A DNA stretch of 64,000 nucleotides from Burkholderiaceae bacterium (GTDB lineage: Bacteria > Pseudomonadota > Gammaproteobacteria > Burkholderiales > Burkholderiaceae): contig JAJPEN010000062.1 in the NCBI GenBank assembly GCA_021166835.1, forward strand, positions 1 through 64,000, written 5' to 3'. A program made the translations under genes and the position numbers. The notes under the pieces are model-generated. The model had not been told where the DNA came from, ran no database searches, and was given only the letters and a program-made list of their open reading frames with translations. Shown here piece after piece: positions 62,515 through 64,000 of the stretch; position 1 is the stretch's first letter; every line of letters begins with the position of its first letter.

Positions 62515-63554
62515 TTCGCCGCTGCGCCGTATTTCTCGAGCAGCGCCTCGAATTCCTTCATCGCCGCGTCGGGATCGACGCCGACCTTGCGCACGTTGTC
62601 GGCCCACGCCTTGTGCAGCGGCTGCGCGGCCTTCTTCCACGCCGCCGTCTGCTCGGGCGAGATCGTGTACACCTCGTGCCCCGGCTCGGCGGCGAGCTTC
62701 GCGATGCCGTCGTGCTCGAAATCGGCCCACGGCGAAGCGGCGCGCACCGCCCACTCGTTCGTGCAGTGATCGTCGATGACTTTCTTCTGCGAAGCGGACA
62801 TCCGGTTGTACTTCGACTTGTTGAACACCATCGCGAAGGTGGTCGCGTACAGCGGCGCGTTCATGTGGTATTTCGTGACCTTGTCGATGCCGAACAGGAT
62901 CACCGAGCCCCACGGGAAAGTGACCGCGTCGGCGACGCCCTTCTCGATGACGTCGCGCACCTCGGGAGCCGACGCCTGCACGTTGGTGCCGCCGAGCATC
63001 GTCACGAAGGTGGCCATCGTCGCGTGCGCCGGGCGGATCTTCATTCCCGAGACGTCCTCCGGCACCATGATCTTCTTCGTGCGCGAATGGAAGCTGCCCG
63101 GGTCGTGCACGAAGGCGAAGCAGAACTTCACGTCCTTCATCTCGCGCTCGGCGTACTTGCGATACCACTCGTCGATCGCCTGCGTGCCGCCCTTGGCGTT
63201 CGAGAGCAGGAACGGCAGCTCGCCGGCGCCGATGATCGGGAAGCGCCCCGGCTGATAGCCCGGGTTCACGTAGGTGAGGTCGGCGATGCCGTCGCGCGCC
63301 ATGTCGTAATGGTCGAAGGCCTTGCCCAGCTGCTGCGACGGGTAGACCTTCGAACGGATCGTCCCGTTCGACGCCTTCTCCACCGAGGCGCCCCACTCCT
63401 CGAGCGCCTTCTGCAACGGGTGCGACGGCGGCACCCAGTGCGAGATCTTCAGGTCAAAGGTCTGCTCCTGCGCGTACAGCGCGGGTGCCGTTGCGGCGAG
63501 CACGGCGGCCGCGGCGAACGCAGCGGCAACACGGTTCAGGCGAATCGTCGTCAT
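62511..63554 (-). CDS. dctP: TRAP transporter substrate-binding protein DctP
   Basis: Periplasmic binding protein. The 347-residue precursor has a signal peptide ending near ALYAQ and DctP motifs (LKISHWVPPSHPLQKALEEW, VYPSQQLGKAFDHYDMARDG, GMKIRPAHATMATFVTMLGG), where the Arg of KIRPA-type binding sites normally pairs with a carboxylate. The ligand is not resolvable. It is followed by overlapping dctQ and dctM. Confidence 0.93.
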   Translation of the reverse strand: MTTIRLNRVAAAFAAAAVLAATAPALYAQEQTFDLKISHWVPPSHPLQKALEEWGASVEKASNGTIRSKVYPSQQLGKAFDHYDMARDGIADLTYVNPGYQPGRFPIIGAGELPFLLSNAKGGTQAIDEWYRKYAEREMKDVKFCFAFVHDPGSFHSRTKKIMVPEDVSGMKIRPAHATMATFVTMLGGTNVQASAPEVRDVIEKGVADAVTFPWGSVILFGIDKVTKYHMNAPLYATTFAMVFNKSKYNRMSASQKKVIDDHCTNEWAVRAASPWADFEHDGIAKLAAEPGHEVYTISPEQTAAWKKAAQPLHKAWADNVRKVGVDPDAAMKEFEALLEKYGAAAK

Positions 63555-63594
63555 CGGGTATCTCCTCCCTGTTACGGGGCCGCGTCGTGCGACC

Positions 63595-64000
63595 TTACTT
63601 GTTGGCGACCAGCGGGCACTTCCCTTCGCTCATCGGGCGGAAGGCCTGATCGGCCGGCACCGACGAGAGCAGCTTGAAGTAATCCCATTCCTCCTTCGAT
63701 TCTTCGGGCGACTTCACCTGGAACAGGTACATCGGGTGCAGCTTGCGGCCGTCCTCGCGGATGCGGCCCTTGCCGAACAGCGGATCCTCGGTGGGCATCG
63801 CCTTCATCGCGGCGACGATCGCCCTGCCGTCCTCCGCGTTGCCGACCTTGTCGACCGCTTTCAGATAATGCAACACGCCGGCGTAGACGCCGGCCTGCAT
63901 GTCGTTGGGCATCGCGTGGTTGTGCGCACGCTTGCGGAACTCGCGCGACCATTTGCGCGTGCCGTCGTTCATGTCCCAGTAGAACGGGTTGACCAGCAGC
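63595..64000 (-). CDS. Branched-chain-type ABC substrate-binding protein, C-terminal part
   Basis: Only the last 134 codons are inside the window; the reading frame stays open to the right edge and the start lies beyond. The visible part aligns by eye with the end of the binding protein at 10594-11835 (FYWDMNDGTRKWSREF, MQAGVYAGVLHYLKAV, GRIREDGRKLHPMYLFQVKS, ADQAFRPMSEGKCPL). It ends 40 bases before dctP starts. The two proteins are paralogues. Confidence 0.88.
   Translation of the reverse strand, partial: LLVNPFYWDMNDGTRKWSREFRKRAHNHAMPNDMQAGVYAGVLHYLKAVDKVGNAEDGRAIVAAMKAMPTEDPLFGKGRIREDGRKLHPMYLFQVKSPEESKEEWDYFKLLSSVPADQAFRPMSEGKCPLVANK

Overview
This 64 kb window is GC-rich and reads as a chromosomal segment of a betaproteobacterium, most likely Burkholderiales. 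The main reasons are gene order and content: a fimV-truA-trpF-trpB-trpA-accD-folC-SPOR-cvpA-purF-metZ chain, a leuC-entericidin-leuD-leuB-asd block, an E. coli-type LexA box (CTGT-N8-ACAG), and frequent 4-base ATGA/GTGA gene overlaps. The species cannot be named from the sequence alone.

Layout. (1) 1-3.5 kb: the first codons of an RNA-binding RRM protein, then an SOS operon lexA-imuA-imuB behind a LexA box; its partner polymerase dnaE2 lies 13 kb away (16.7-19.9 kb) with its own LexA box. (2) 3.5-9.4 kb: a DksA/TraR-like zinc-finger protein, a glycerol-3-phosphate type ABC importer (ugpB-A-E plus ugpQ, without ugpC), an isochorismatase-fold hydrolase and a UdgX-type uracil-DNA crosslinking protein. 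(3) 9.5-16.6 kb: a LysR regulator divergent from a catabolic operon: periplasmic binding protein, hydantoinase/oxoprolinase B and A subunits, and a DapA-family aldolase. (4) 20-42 kb, nearly all on the minus strand: core biosynthesis (methionine, purine, folate, fatty acid, tryptophan, leucine, aspartate family, chorismate, glutamyl-tRNA) with FimV, TruA and an M48 lipoprotein.

(5) 42-52 kb: an accessory and stress region with a methyltransferase, a YCII protein, tRNA-Val(CAC), a Phd/PIN toxin-antitoxin pair, a SWIM-SNF2 ATPase, SPW, PAS and DUF4148-like small proteins, Ku with a co-translated MerR-TPR protein, a ChaB-Rho-like protein and an ABC1/UbiB kinase. (6) 52.5-59.1 kb: the most unusual locus. 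Three same-strand genes encode a polytopic membrane protein, a 984-residue fusion of a peptidoglycan amidase, an alpha/beta-hydrolase-like domain and a metacaspase-type caspase domain, and a gluzincin metallopeptidase. I recognise no named system with this composition; it is my best candidate for an undescribed system (cell-wall, membrane or death effector). (7) 59-64 kb: a phospholipase D-like lipoprotein translationally coupled to a TRAP transporter (dctP-dctQ-dctM), then the end of a second periplasmic binding protein related to the one at 10.6 kb.

Starts were chosen from Shine-Dalgarno sites, overlaps and family length. Two genes (ugpA, truA) appear to use CTG starts. Functional calls rest on motifs read by eye; no database search was run.
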